Counted from the first letter of the stretch, positions 1-9,807 are shown. The stretch: 64,000 nucleotides of DNA from Glycocaulis sp051859565 (GCF_051859565.1 NZ_JBHYFK010000005.1:1-64000); one strand, 5' to 3'. Numbers and translations: made by a program. The notes: generated by a model not told the origin, from the letters alone.

Positions 1-737
1 ACCGCCCGGTCGCCGGGCAGCCAGTGTGTCCAGTCCTCGTATCCGGCCTGAAGTGTCTGCTCGATCAAAAGGCCTCTGAAGCCCGAGCAGTCGATGAAGA
101 GCTCACCTTCCACGCGCTGGCCGCTTTCCAGCTCGACGCTCTCGATGAAGCCGTCCTCGCTGCGCTGGTGGACCTTTACGATCTTGCCTTCCTGGCGCTT
201 CACCCCGCGCGCTTCGGAATAGCGGCGCAGGAAGCGCGCATAAAGCGAGGCATCAAAATGATAGGCCCATTGAAGCTGGGTGACAGGATTGCGGTGTTGC
301 GGGGCGATGCCGCCAAACCGGTTCTGGCAGGCTGCCGTGGCGCACAGATTGTACTCGGCGAAATCGGCCGCCCGGCCGAGGCCGTGAAGCTTCAGCCAGT
401 ACTGATGGAACTTCACCGCATTCATGTCCGCGCCGAATGGGCCGAACGGGTGGATGTAGCGATGGCCGGGCCGGGTCCAGTCTACGAACTCGATGCCGAG
501 CTTGTAGCTGCCTTGCGTGGCTTTCAGGAATTCGCGCTCATCAATCCCCAGCACTTCGTTGAACTGGCGGATGGGCGGGATGGTGGCTTCGCCGACGCCG
601 ACAATGCCGATCTCGTCGGATTCGATGAGCGTGATCTCAGTGACACCATTGGCGATGAGGCGGGAGAGGGCGGAGGCGGCCATCCAGCCCGCCGTGCCGC
701 CGCCGACGATTACCACCTGCCTTATGGGCGCGCTCAT
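1..737 (-). CDS. Tryptophan 7-halogenase-like flavoprotein, 3' part cut by window edge
   Basis: About 245 N-terminal residues are visible; the rest lies left of the window. The protein opens with an FAD-binding GGGTAGWM motif at about residues 12-19 and keeps the lysine (SYKLGIEF, about residue 82) that aligns with the catalytic lysine of FAD-dependent tryptophan halogenases. The second family motif, WxWxIP, would lie beyond the edge. Its ATG shares an ATGA overlap with the stop of the preceding halogenase-like gene, so it is the third gene of a leftward operon diverging from a TonB receptor. Such proteins often accompany carbohydrate TonB receptors in Caulobacterales and relatives. Their real substrate there is unknown, so halogenation of tryptophan should not be assumed. 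The family call is secure, the function is not. Confidence 0.88.
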   Translation of the reverse strand, partial: MSAPIRQVVIVGGGTAGWMAASALSRLIANGVTEITLIESDEIGIVGVGEATIPPIRQFNEVLGIDEREFLKATQGSYKLGIEFVDWTRPGHRYIHPFGPFGADMNAVKFHQYWLKLHGLGRAADFAEYNLCATAACQNRFGGIAPQHRNPVTQLQWAYHFDASLYARFLRRYSEARGVKRQEGKIVKVHQRSEDGFIESVELESGQRVEGELFIDCSGFRGLLIEQTLQAGYEDWTHWLPGDRA

Positions 738-2212
738 GAGCGGCCCCCGTGCAGCTGGGCCAGCATGTCGCCATGGGCTGGCAGGCGCTGGGCTGTGTTG
801 GCGACAAGCTGGCGGATATGCTCGCATCGCTGCTTCAGCGCGGTCTGGTTCAGGCCGTTGGCCAGCGGATCATGGTCGCGCGGCTGAACCCTGGCGGCGA
901 TGAAGGCGGCAGCCCACATCGCCTCGTCATAAAGCCCGTCCTCGCTGCGCGGAATGCGGCCTCTGGCGTCAAAGAGCGCCCTGTGGCGGGCAAACTCTGC
1001 AGAACGCTCCAGCGTGCGGGCGGCCTTCCAGGGCGTCTCTGTACGCGTCTGGGCGGTGTAGAAGAGGGCTGCCAAGTCGCGGGCCGAGCCGGTCTCGGCG
1101 GCGAAGACGCGGTTGTATTCGCGCGCTTCCACCCCACCGCCATCCCTGTGCGGGACAAGTTTCAGGAAGCGCAAGGCTGCACTGGCGGCCAGATGGTGCT
1201 CGGCGCTAGCCGATGGGTCGGGGACACAGGCGGCCGCGCCGATGGCGAGGCAGTTGACCTTCCACGGCGTCTCCCGCCTGCCGGGATTGAAAGCGGACAC
1301 GTCCGCCTTGCCGCCCAGGCGCGTTATGGCGTTGGCGTCGTCCATTTCGCTCGAGGCGAAGATGAGCTGGCTGGCCATGACCCCGTAGAGCGGCACGCTG
1401 CGCTGCCAGCCTCCGCTCAAAGCCTCATTGCGGGTCAGGGGGGCAGGCGGGACGCTGTGATCGGCGATGGCACTGGCGATCCGGTCGAGGCCTGGCACCG
1501 CCCAGCTTTCCCATGCCACGCCCAGCACGCCCGATATCAGCGCCGCGCGCTCACCCGTGGCATCGATAAAGAGGTCAGCGCTGATCTTGCGGTTATCGGC
1601 CAGCACGGCGGCGCATAGCCTGCCATCTGCACCGCGGTCTGCCGATACCACACGGCCTTCGACTGTCTGCACACCGGCCTTCAAGGCTGCGTCCCGCAGA
1701 TGCCGGGCATAGCCCGCAGCTTCCAGATGGAGGCCGAAAGCGAGTGTCGAAAGTATAGAGGCCGGGTCCGGTGAGGGCGGCGCAAACCGCCCGAGCCGCG
1801 CCGCTTCTCCGGCCAGCGAGAAGCCAGCGAGGTCCATATCGGGCACGCGGGTGCCCAGCCGCAGTAATTGCTGGTGGAAGCGCACGGGGCCGAGATCCGC
1901 TCCGGTATCCCCATAGGGCAGGATCGCCGCGCCGCCGGATGTCCAGCCGGTATAGCTCTCGCCCAGCTTGAAGCTGCCGCGTGCCGCCCGCAGCGCCGCG
2001 ATGTCATCAACGCCTAGCGCATGATGGTGGTCCTGAACGCCGGGCAGGGTAGAGAGCGCGAGGGTGTGACCGCCAAGGCTCTCATCCACCCCGTCATCAA
2101 CCACGCTGATCTGCGTGCCGAGGGGGAGAAGCGTGCGCGCAGCGGCCAGCGCAAACATCCAGCCTGCCACCCCGCCGCCGGCAATGAGGATATGTGCCGG
2201 TCCGCCGCTCAT
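734..2212 (-). CDS. Divergent tryptophan-halogenase-like flavoprotein (492 aa)
   Basis: This is the middle gene of the halogenase-like trio. The FAD motif is AGGGVAGWM (residues 11-19) and the lysine in FKLGESY (about 82) matches the halogenase catalytic lysine. The WxWxIP motif is degenerate: the aligned stretch reads GGWQRSVPLYG, with the second tryptophan replaced by arginine. It is shorter and more divergent than its upstream neighbour. It starts 4 nt after the stop of the 507-aa halogenase and overlaps the next gene by ATGA, so translation is probably coupled. It may be a halogenase relative that has lost or changed halide chemistry, or the partner of an active paralog. Family membership is well supported; the activity is not. 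Confidence 0.85.
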   Translation of the reverse strand: MSGGPAHILIAGGGVAGWMFALAAARTLLPLGTQISVVDDGVDESLGGHTLALSTLPGVQDHHHALGVDDIAALRAARGSFKLGESYTGWTSGGAAILPYGDTGADLGPVRFHQQLLRLGTRVPDMDLAGFSLAGEAARLGRFAPPSPDPASILSTLAFGLHLEAAGYARHLRDAALKAGVQTVEGRVVSADRGADGRLCAAVLADNRKISADLFIDATGERAALISGVLGVAWESWAVPGLDRIASAIADHSVPPAPLTRNEALSGGWQRSVPLYGVMASQLIFASSEMDDANAITRLGGKADVSAFNPGRRETPWKVNCLAIGAAACVPDPSASAEHHLAASAALRFLKLVPHRDGGGVEAREYNRVFAAETGSARDLAALFYTAQTRTETPWKAARTLERSAEFARHRALFDARGRIPRSEDGLYDEAMWAAAFIAARVQPRDHDPLANGLNQTALKQRCEHIRQLVANTAQRLPAHGDMLAQLHGGRS

Positions 2213-2215
2213 CGT

Positions 2216-3739
2216 TCAGCTTGCCGCGCTTGCAGGTGGACGGGTCATGCCGATGGCAACCCCGTGATGAGGCAGGGTTTCAGCGAGTGCCGCGATCTCG
2301 GTCTTCATGCGGGTAAAACGTGCCCGCGCTGCGTCTTCCGGTATGGCGTGCGCCAGCGGGTCGAAACGCCTCGGCAGGATACGCTGGCCGATATAGACCG
2401 CGATCCAGCTCGGCGGCAGGAAGACACCGTATTCATAGGAGGTGGGTACGCCGCGTTCGCGGAACAACTCCATCTTCCATGTGAGCGAGTCCGGAATATC
2501 CATGGTCCGGCAATAGTCCCAGAAGGGCGTGTCGTCCCGTTCGGTCGCGTGATAGTGCAGGATCAGGAAATCGCGAACCCGCTCGTATTCCATGCTCATG
2601 GAGCGGTTGAACTCTTCCGCGTCCGCCGGATCCCACGCGCCGGTGGGAAAGAAGTCCAGCAGATAGCCGAGCGCCACCTGGATGAGGTGGATGGAGGTGG
2701 ATTCCAGCGGCTCAAGGAAACCGCTGGCAAGGCCTATCGCGACGCAGTTCTTGCTCCATTGCTGGCGGCGCTTGCCGGTCAGGAAGCGCAGACGGTTGGG
2801 CTCGGCGAGTGCCTCGTTCTCCAGCGCGTCCATCAGAATGTCTTCTGCGCGCGCATCATCCATGAAAGCGCTTGAGTAGACATGGCCGTTGCCGACACGG
2901 TGCTGCAGCGGAATGCGCCAGCACCAGCCGGCTTCCTGCGCGGTGGCGCGGGTGAAGGGCGGCAGCTCGTGCGTGGAGGCGCTCGGCAGGGCAATGGCGC
3001 GGTCACAGGGCAGCCAGTGTGACCAGTCCTCGTACCCGGCTTTGAGCGCCTGCTCGATGATCAGCCCGCGGAAGCCGGAGCAGTCGACGAATAGATCGCC
3101 TTCGATGCGTTCTCCGCTCTCCAGCGTGATGGCCGTCACGAAGCCGGTCTCCCCGTCCAGAGCAACATCCACGACGCGCCCTTCGGTACGCTTCACGCCG
3201 CGCGCTTCGGAAAAGCCGCGCAAAAAGCGCGCATAGAGAGCCGCGTCGAACTGGTAGGCATAGGAGAAGGTGGACAGGAGCGAGCCCATATCCGTCGTTG
3301 GGCGTGCAAAGCGCTCGCGCCGCGCCATCTGGATCGGCAGGGAATAATCGTCGATCGGCCCCATGGCCGCCTCGCCGCCCAGCCTTTGCCAGTGATGGTG
3401 GAAGCCTACCGTGTCGTCCGGATGGCCGTAATCGCCGAAGGGGTGGATATACCTGTCGCCTTTGCGTGCCCAGTTGCGGAACTCGATACCTAGCTTGATC
3501 GTGGCCTTGGTGTCTTTAAGGAAGCCCGCCTCATCAATCCCGAGCGTCTGGTTGAAATGACGGATATGGGGCAGGGTGGATTCACCGACTCCGACAGTGC
3601 CAATCACCTCCGATTCGACCAGTTCGATCGCGATTCCGGTGCCTTTCAGGCTGTGCGAGAGTGCAGCGGCCGCCATCCAGCCGGCGGTGCCGCCGCCGAC
3701 AATGAGGACCTTTGATATCTGCCTCCCCGGCGTACTCAT
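2216..3739 (-). CDS. Tryptophan 7-halogenase-like flavoprotein (507 aa)
   Basis: This is a full-length member of the FAD-dependent tryptophan halogenase family (usual length about 500-540 aa). It has the GGGTAGWM nucleotide-binding motif at residues 15-22, the putative catalytic lysine in TIKLGIEF (about 82) and an intact WCWRIP (WxWxIP) motif in the second half. In characterised enzymes FADH2 and oxygen make a flavin hydroperoxide that oxidises halide, and hypohalous acid travels to the lysine. A separate flavin reductase would be needed; none is visible here. It is the first gene of the leftward trio and shares a 273-bp intergenic region with the TonB receptor. In this setting a role linked to polysaccharide uptake is more likely than tryptophan chlorination, but that is inference. 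Confidence 0.9.
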   Translation of the reverse strand: MSTPGRQISKVLIVGGGTAGWMAAAALSHSLKGTGIAIELVESEVIGTVGVGESTLPHIRHFNQTLGIDEAGFLKDTKATIKLGIEFRNWARKGDRYIHPFGDYGHPDDTVGFHHHWQRLGGEAAMGPIDDYSLPIQMARRERFARPTTDMGSLLSTFSYAYQFDAALYARFLRGFSEARGVKRTEGRVVDVALDGETGFVTAITLESGERIEGDLFVDCSGFRGLIIEQALKAGYEDWSHWLPCDRAIALPSASTHELPPFTRATAQEAGWCWRIPLQHRVGNGHVYSSAFMDDARAEDILMDALENEALAEPNRLRFLTGKRRQQWSKNCVAIGLASGFLEPLESTSIHLIQVALGYLLDFFPTGAWDPADAEEFNRSMSMEYERVRDFLILHYHATERDDTPFWDYCRTMDIPDSLTWKMELFRERGVPTSYEYGVFLPPSWIAVYIGQRILPRRFDPLAHAIPEDAARARFTRMKTEIAALAETLPHHGVAIGMTRPPASAAS

Positions 3740-3961
3740 GGGCGTCGCCCTTATCTAATTGTCTGACAAAGCTATGCGTGTGCCAGTCTTTGCCGGGCAT
3801 CCTATTCACGCTTGCGCGATGCGGTCAACGCAGGGCGGCTTGGTCGCGTGGCGGGTTTGCGATGCCAGGCGAAATTTTTTGTTTGGTAGGACGGAAAGGG
3901 TTGCAGGTGGACCAATGTTGCGCTACGGGTTTATTAATCAGACATAAGCGCCAAACCAAAA

Positions 3962-3975
3962 TGGTAGCGCTAACA
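3962..3975. promoter_or_regulatory. LacI-type operator upstream of TonB receptor
   Basis: A 14-bp near-palindrome, TGGTAGCGCTAACA, with one mismatched pair, lies 37 bp before the receptor ATG in the 273-bp gap between the divergent receptor and halogenase-like genes. A perfect version, TGTTAGCGCTAACA, is at 14476. From memory the site equals the reverse complement of the XylR (LacI family) box at the Caulobacter xylose promoter. It probably represses the receptor, and perhaps the halogenase operon, in the absence of a sugar. No LacI-family gene is in the window. Confidence 0.8.
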
Positions 3976-4012
3976 TAAAAAATATAAACGAACATAAGGG
4001 GAGGGAAGTCTG

Positions 4013-7000
4013 ATGTTTGTATCGTTTGAGGAGAAGTGCGTCCGCCGTCAGCTGTCCACGCACGAGCGCTTGTTATCGGGCGCGTCGGCCATTGTGTTGG
4101 CGGCTTGTATGTTTACCGGGCCGGCCCTGGCCCAGGTCCAGGACGAGGAAGATGATGGCGCCGAGGCCTCAACGGCCGAAGTGATCATCGTCACGGGCTT
4201 TCGTGCCAGCCTGCAGACCTCGCAGGATATCAAGCGCGACTCGGAAGTGTTCGTAGACTCGATTACCGCCCAGGACATCGGCGCTCTGCCGGATCGTTCC
4301 GTCACCGAGGCGCTTCAGCGTGTTCCCGGTGTGTCGATAGACCGCTTCCAGGCGGGCGTGGACCCGGATCACTTCTCGATCGAGGGCAGCGGTGTGGTTG
4401 TCCGCGGCCTGACGTGGGTCCGCTCGGAACTTAACGGGCGCGACACGTTCAGCGCCAATAATGGCCGGATACTCAGCTTCGCCGATGTGCCGGCCGAACT
4501 CCTCGGCGGCGTCGATGTGTTCAAAAACCAGTCCGCCGATATGGTCGAGGGCGGCATTTCGGGCAGCGTGAACCTGCGCACCCGCGTGCCGTTTGACTCA
4601 TCCGGGCGCATGATTGCGGCCTCTGTCGAGGGTAGTTATGGCGACTTCTCGGAAGAGTGGAAGCCGACCGTATCCGCGCTGTTTTCTGATCGTTGGGAAA
4701 CCGCAAATTCCGGCGAGTTTGGCTTTCTGATCAATTATGTGAACTCGCAGCTCAGCGCGCGCAGCGATGGCCAGCAGATTTCCAATTTCGGCCAACGCAC
4801 CCTTTACGATAATGGTGACGTGATCAATGACGGCTCGGCCTCGCCGGTCGGTACGGTCTGGTTCCCCCGGGGTGCGGCGTTCCGGACTCAGGATTTCGAG
4901 CGCGAGCGTGAAGGCATCGGTGCGGCAGCTCAGTGGCGCAGCCCGGACAGGACCATTGAGGCGACCGCGCAGTTCCTTCGTTCGGACTCCCGGCAGGCCT
5001 GGACCGAGCACGCGATCGAAATCGCGACCGACAACGTGGCCGATCAAGGCGACTCCCGTGCCTTCCCCGGCACCACGCTTTCCTTCGGCCCGGACGGCGT
5101 GTTTACGTCCGGCCTGATCACAAGCGATTATACGGGCTGGCGTGACGGTCAATTCGACGGGCCAGGCTCACGCGGGGTGCGTACGCCGGGCTGGGGCCTG
5201 CAGAGCAATAATATCCGCAGGGACCAGCAACAGCAGTATGTAACGACCGACTACGGGTTCAATCTGCGCTGGGCGCCGGAAGGGCCTTGGTCGTTCAACT
5301 TCGACTTCCAGCGTGTCGAGTCTTCGGTTGACGTACTCGACTTCACTCTCTGGAACTCCACATATCAGGATGCCGAGATCGAGCTGCGCGGCAGCGGGAT
5401 TCCGGTCGTACGCTTCCACAATCCCGGCAGATTTATAGCTCCAGGAAATCCTGGCGAGGCGCCTGCCGGTGTTCCATGCACGGTTACGGCCAATGACTGC
5501 CCGGATTACCCCGGTCACACCAATCTGAGTTCACCGGCGGCGACATTCACCCGCTCGGCCATGGATCATATTGAACGTAGCGAAGGCACGCTCGACGCCT
5601 TCCGGTTCGATGCCCAGTACGACTTCAATCATAACTGGCTGCAGGCGATCCGGTTTGGCGCCCGGCGTTCGATCCGCAACCAGACGACCCGGTTCTCGGA
5701 GTATAACTGGGGTGTCATCTCCGAGCAGTGGGGCAGTGGCGGCCCGATCTGGCTGGACGGGAATGTACCCGGTCTTGGTAATCTCGCCGATTATCACAGC
5801 CCGTTCGGCTTCGATAACTTCATGCGAGGCAAGGTGCCGGTGCCGACGGGCGATCAGCCGCGTCTGTTCTGGAACAGCAATATCGTCCAAGACTACCAGC
5901 GCATGATCGATTATGCGCGCGGCGTGAATGACTCATGGCGTCCTGACACGGCTTGCGGCCAGCCGCAGAACTGGCAGCCGCTGCATCTGCGCTGCGGTGT
6001 AGGCGCGGACTCGCCCTTCCAGTTGCAGGAAATCAACCCGTCACGCGAGCAGACCGATGCGCTTTACGCCATGGTTCGCTACGGTGCCGACTTCAATAAT
6101 GGCGCCAGGCTGAGCGGCAATTTCGGGGTGCGTTATGTGAGCTTCGACCGGACCGCGAGCGGCTGGCTGTCATTCAACCAGCAGGGCTTCCTGTCCGACG
6201 CGGAATGCGCAGCCCAGGCGGCAGATCCCAACCAGACTCCGTCCACCTTCTGTCAGCTTGACCCGCAGGTGAGAGCCGACGCCCGGGCATTTGCCAATGG
6301 TACGCTAGAGGCTAATGACGCGAGTTACACGGATGATTTCTGGCTGCCGAGCCTGAATGCGGTGCTGAGGCTTGAAAACGGCTTGCAGTTCCGTCTCGGC
6401 CTCTCGCAGGCGCTAACATGGCCGGATATCGGTCTGACCCGGAACTTCTATAATATCGAGCTGTCCACCAATGCTCAGGATATCATAGATGGCCGGCCCA
6501 CGGGGCGATTCAATGTGGGTAATCCTAACCTGCGCCCGATCCGCTCAGACAATTTCGACCTGTCCGCTGAGTGGTACTTCGCCGATGTTGGCTCGCTCAC
6601 CCTGTCGCTCTTCTACAAGCGCCTGCACGATGTCCACACAAACGGCACCGAGCGGTTGGCCTTTACCAATAACGGAGCAACCTTCGACGCGGTGGTAACC
6701 ACCCCCGTCAACTCCGACAGCACCGGCACGGTGCAGGGCTTCGAGATCGCTTACCAGCAGGTCTATGACATGCTGCCAGCGCCGTTCAACGGCCTCGGCA
6801 TTCAGGCGAACTACACCTACGTGGACTCCTCGGGCGTGAGCCAGTCCACCCTGTCGGCGACCGACCCGGATGTCTCGGCTGGCAATGTGGCCAATGTAGA
6901 TACGTCCCGCTTGCCGCTGCAGGGTCTGTCGGAGCACACGGCCAACTTTGCAGCCTTTTATGAGGGCGAACGCTGGTCGGCGCGTCTGGCCTATGCCTGG

Positions 7001-7255
7001 CGGTCGGACTTTGTGGTGACGGTGCGCGACGTAATCGTGCCATACGCGCCCATCATCCAGGAATCCACGGGTCAGCTTGACGGGTCGATCTTCTTCTCCG
7101 TCAACGAAAACGTGCGGATTGGCGTCCAAGGCGTGAACCTGCTCAACGAGGTTACGCGCACCAGTCAGGTGCTCGACAATAACCTGCTGACCGCTCCGCG
7201 GTCCTGGTTCATGAACGACCGGCGCTACACCTTCGTGGTTCGCGCCAGCTACTAA
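4013..7255 (+). CDS. TonB-dependent outer-membrane receptor (1080 aa)
   Basis: This is a large receptor for energised uptake of oligosaccharides across the outer membrane. A signal peptide ends near ALA|Q (residue 40). It is followed by an acidic linker, a TonB box (VIIVTGF, about 58-63), a plug domain with ALPDRSVTEALQRVPGVSIDR, and a beta-barrel ending in an aromatic residue (RASY), as outer-membrane barrel proteins do. The length and start resemble the Xanthomonas/Caulobacter type of TonB receptor. The start is supported by a strong AAGGGGAGGG ribosome site 6-8 nt upstream. A LacI-type operator lies just before it. With xylanase, glucosidase and cellulase genes downstream, xylo- or gluco-oligosaccharides are the likely ligands; the exact ligand is inference. 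Confidence 0.95.
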   Translation: MFVSFEEKCVRRQLSTHERLLSGASAIVLAACMFTGPALAQVQDEEDDGAEASTAEVIIVTGFRASLQTSQDIKRDSEVFVDSITAQDIGALPDRSVTEALQRVPGVSIDRFQAGVDPDHFSIEGSGVVVRGLTWVRSELNGRDTFSANNGRILSFADVPAELLGGVDVFKNQSADMVEGGISGSVNLRTRVPFDSSGRMIAASVEGSYGDFSEEWKPTVSALFSDRWETANSGEFGFLINYVNSQLSARSDGQQISNFGQRTLYDNGDVINDGSASPVGTVWFPRGAAFRTQDFEREREGIGAAAQWRSPDRTIEATAQFLRSDSRQAWTEHAIEIATDNVADQGDSRAFPGTTLSFGPDGVFTSGLITSDYTGWRDGQFDGPGSRGVRTPGWGLQSNNIRRDQQQQYVTTDYGFNLRWAPEGPWSFNFDFQRVESSVDVLDFTLWNSTYQDAEIELRGSGIPVVRFHNPGRFIAPGNPGEAPAGVPCTVTANDCPDYPGHTNLSSPAATFTRSAMDHIERSEGTLDAFRFDAQYDFNHNWLQAIRFGARRSIRNQTTRFSEYNWGVISEQWGSGGPIWLDGNVPGLGNLADYHSPFGFDNFMRGKVPVPTGDQPRLFWNSNIVQDYQRMIDYARGVNDSWRPDTACGQPQNWQPLHLRCGVGADSPFQLQEINPSREQTDALYAMVRYGADFNNGARLSGNFGVRYVSFDRTASGWLSFNQQGFLSDAECAAQAADPNQTPSTFCQLDPQVRADARAFANGTLEANDASYTDDFWLPSLNAVLRLENGLQFRLGLSQALTWPDIGLTRNFYNIELSTNAQDIIDGRPTGRFNVGNPNLRPIRSDNFDLSAEWYFADVGSLTLSLFYKRLHDVHTNGTERLAFTNNGATFDAVVTTPVNSDSTGTVQGFEIAYQQVYDMLPAPFNGLGIQANYTYVDSSGVSQSTLSATDPDVSAGNVANVDTSRLPLQGLSEHTANFAAFYEGERWSARLAYAWRSDFVVTVRDVIVPYAPIIQESTGQLDGSIFFSVNENVRIGVQGVNLLNEVTRTSQVLDNNLLTAPRSWFMNDRRYTFVVRASY

Positions 7256-7272
7256 GAGGTCTCCTCCTGGTG

Positions 7273-7316
7273 GGCGTGTGGTCAGAGGCTTGCCTTGGAC
7301 CACACGCCTTCTTCTT
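7273..7316 (+). terminator. Rho-independent terminator after TonB receptor
   Basis: A perfect 11-bp stem (GGCGTGTGGTC at 7273-7283 with its complement at 7298-7308) is followed by a pyrimidine run (TTCTTCTTCT). It lies 18 bp after the receptor stop and separates it from the antiporter gene. Confidence 0.8.
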
Positions 7317-7346
7317 CTCCATGAAGGCAAAAAGGGGTGAGGAATA

Positions 7347-8660
7347 ATGAGTGCAGCAGAGCTCAGCGTAATCTTTTTCGCCCAGCTTGCTGTGATCATT
7401 GCGGCCTGCCGGGCAGTGGGATGGTTGGCGCGCCGCTATCTCGGCCAACCCCAAGTCGTTGGCGAGATGATTGCGGGCATTATTCTCGGACCGTCCCTGT
7501 TCGGTCTGTTCCTGCCAGAGTTTCAGGCGGTCATTTTTCCCGAAGAATCCCGCAGCATTCTCTATGCCGGAGCGCAGCTCGGCGTCGGGCTTTACATGTT
7601 CCTTGTCGGTCTTGGCTTTCAGAGCGATGAGTTTCGTGCCCGAGCGCGCAGCGCTGCAGCTGTCTCGTTGTCCGGCATCGCAGCGCCTTTCCTTATCGCC
7701 GTGGTGCTGACGCCGTGGCTGATGGAAGTCCCGGGCCTGTTTTCGGACAGCGCCACGCGGCTGCAGGCGAGCCTCTTCATGGGCGCGGCCATTGCTATCA
7801 CGGCCTTCCCCATGCTGGCCCGCATCATTCATGAGCGCGGCCTGTCCGGCACGCCGCTTGGAACGCTCTCACTCTCATCGGGTGCCATTGGCGATGCCGC
7901 TGCGTGGATCGTGCTTGCCATTGTCGTTGCCAGCTTTGGCGGGGGTATGGGCGCGGCGTGGATCACAATTGCCGGCGCGATTGCCTTCACCGTTTTCATG
8001 GTCACGCTTGCGCCGCGCCTCCTCGCCCCGCTCGGCCGTATGGTGGAACGCGAGGGCAAGGTCAGCCACGGCGTGCTGGCGATTACGCTGGTCCTGTTCC
8101 TGCTGGCCGCGTTTGCGATGGATGCAATCGGTATTCATGCAGTGTTTGGCGGCTTCCTTCTTGGGGCGGTGATGCCGCGCGGGCTCTTTGCTGCCGAGAT
8201 ACGCCGCCTCCTGGAGCCGGTAGCGGTGGTGCTGTTCCTGCCCATGTTCTTCACCTATTCAGGCCTGCATACGCAGCTGACGCTGGTGAGCAGCCCGGAG
8301 CTGGTCCTGATCGCGATTGCGGTGCTGGCTGCCTCCGTTCTGGCGAAGTTCGGTGCGTGCTGGGCGGCGGCACGCCTGACCGGTCAGGATAATGCGACCG
8401 CCCTTGGCATTGGCGCGCTGATGAATGCGCGCGGGCTGATGGAGCTTATTATAATCAATATCGCCTTGCAGGCGGGCATTATCGGCCCGGCCCTGTTCTC
8501 CATTCTCGTCCTGATGGCAGTGGTGACCACACTGATGGCCACGCCGCTTTTCGAGTGGGTGTACGGGCGCAAGGCAAGAGAGGCGGGCCGTCTTGGCACG
8601 CTGGAAGAGGGGAGCGGTACTGACCCGGTGCCGCCAGAGAAGAAGCAGCTTGCGGAGTGA
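7347..8660 (+). CDS. Monovalent cation:proton antiporter, CPA2/Kef type
   Basis: This 437-aa inner-membrane protein has about 12 hydrophobic segments and looks like the Na+/H+ exchanger domain of the CPA2 (KefB-like) family. Typical stretches are VGEMIAGIILGPSLFG near the N-terminus, MGAAIAITAFPMLARII and LMNARGLMELIIINI. It lacks the C-terminal cytosolic NAD-binding (RCK) domain of full-length Kef proteins, so it resembles the short NapA-like form. It would exchange Na+ or K+ for protons. GGTGAGG precedes the ATG. It is 4 bp upstream of the xylanase, so the two are probably cotranscribed. Co-location of an ion antiporter with glycoside hydrolases is not explained by the sequence. Confidence 0.9.
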   Translation: MSAAELSVIFFAQLAVIIAACRAVGWLARRYLGQPQVVGEMIAGIILGPSLFGLFLPEFQAVIFPEESRSILYAGAQLGVGLYMFLVGLGFQSDEFRARARSAAAVSLSGIAAPFLIAVVLTPWLMEVPGLFSDSATRLQASLFMGAAIAITAFPMLARIIHERGLSGTPLGTLSLSSGAIGDAAAWIVLAIVVASFGGGMGAAWITIAGAIAFTVFMVTLAPRLLAPLGRMVEREGKVSHGVLAITLVLFLLAAFAMDAIGIHAVFGGFLLGAVMPRGLFAAEIRRLLEPVAVVLFLPMFFTYSGLHTQLTLVSSPELVLIAIAVLAASVLAKFGACWAAARLTGQDNATALGIGALMNARGLMELIIINIALQAGIIGPALFSILVLMAVVTTLMATPLFEWVYGRKAREAGRLGTLEEGSGTDPVPPEKKQLAE

Positions 8661-8664
8661 TATC

Positions 8665-9807
8665 ATGCTGACGCGTAGACAGACCCTGGCCCTTGGCGCG
8701 GGCGGACTGGCGGCCATGGGGGCACCGGGCCTCGTCATGGGCCGCGAGGATCGCGGACCGTCCCTGCACGAACTGGCTCAGGCCAAGGGGATGCGTTTTG
8801 GCAGCGCCATCGGGGTAAGCCCTCCGGGCACAGTTTCGGGGGCTTTCCATGATCCGCAATACCGCCAACTCCTGATCAATGAGTGCGGCGTTCTCGTCCA
8901 CGAGAACGAGCTGAAATGGTATGTCGCGCGCCCCGATGCGCAGACATTTGATTTCGAACGCGCCGACATCATCATGGATTTTGCTGAGGAAAACGGCATG
9001 GAGATGCGCGGGCACACCCTGCTCTGGCATCACACGGACTGGTTCCCGGACTGGATCAATAATCACGATTTCGGTTCCCGCCCGGCGAGTGAAGCCGAGC
9101 GCATGCTGACTGAGCACGTGCGCACACTGGTGGAACGCTACAAGGGCCGCATCTACTCGTGGGACGTTGTCAACGAGACCATCGACGAGGCTGGCCGCTT
9201 CCGCCAGACTGCGCTGTCACGCTATCTCGGTGAAGAGGTGATCGATCTCGCCTTCCACGTCGCCAAGGAGGCCGATCCGGACGCCGAGCTGCTCTATAAC
9301 GACTATATGAGCTGGGAGGCGGGCTATGAGCGCCAGCAGGAGGGCGTGCTGCGCCTTCTGGAGCGCCTGAAAAGCCGCGGTGTGCCGATCGACGGGTTGG
9401 GCGTGCAGAGCCATATCGGTTCTGGCAACTATGATTACTCCACCGGCTTTGATACCGCGCGTGAGGACACGTGGCGGCAGTTCCTCGATGCGGTGGTCGC
9501 TCAGGACTTGAGCCTCTCGATCACCGAGTTTGACGTGCATGACAAGAATTTGCCGGCCGATATCGAGACACGTGACCGCGAGGTAGCCGAGCTTGCGCGG
9601 CGCTATCTGGATATCATGTTCTCCTATCCGCAGACCAAGGACTTCCTCGTGTGGGGGATGGCCGATCAGTATTCCTGGTATCAGGAACACTGGGTGCGTG
9701 AAGACGGGGTGGCCAAGCGCCCGACGCCCTACGATTCCAATTTTCAGCCCAAACCTCTGCGTCAGGCGATCGCCGACGCGCTGATCGCGGCTGCACCAAG
9801 GCCGTAA
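8665..9807 (+). CDS. GH10 endo-1,4-beta-xylanase
   Basis: This 380-aa glycoside hydrolase family 10 enzyme cleaves internal beta-1,4 bonds of xylan by a retaining mechanism. The acid/base glutamate is in WDVVNE (E171) and the nucleophile in ITEFD (E288); the supporting RGHTLLWH and QSHIG motifs are present. The N-terminus MLTRRQTLALGAGG is a twin-arginine-type export signal, so the enzyme is probably folded before export to the periplasm. The start was chosen at this ATG, not an upstream one, because it begins the Tat signal, follows GGAG at a suitable distance and comes 4 bp after the antiporter stop. It is followed after 35 bp by a GH3 gene in the same direction. Confidence 0.95.
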   Translation: MLTRRQTLALGAGGLAAMGAPGLVMGREDRGPSLHELAQAKGMRFGSAIGVSPPGTVSGAFHDPQYRQLLINECGVLVHENELKWYVARPDAQTFDFERADIIMDFAEENGMEMRGHTLLWHHTDWFPDWINNHDFGSRPASEAERMLTEHVRTLVERYKGRIYSWDVVNETIDEAGRFRQTALSRYLGEEVIDLAFHVAKEADPDAELLYNDYMSWEAGYERQQEGVLRLLERLKSRGVPIDGLGVQSHIGSGNYDYSTGFDTAREDTWRQFLDAVVAQDLSLSITEFDVHDKNLPADIETRDREVAELARRYLDIMFSYPQTKDFLVWGMADQYSWYQEHWVREDGVAKRPTPYDSNFQPKPLRQAIADALIAAAPRP

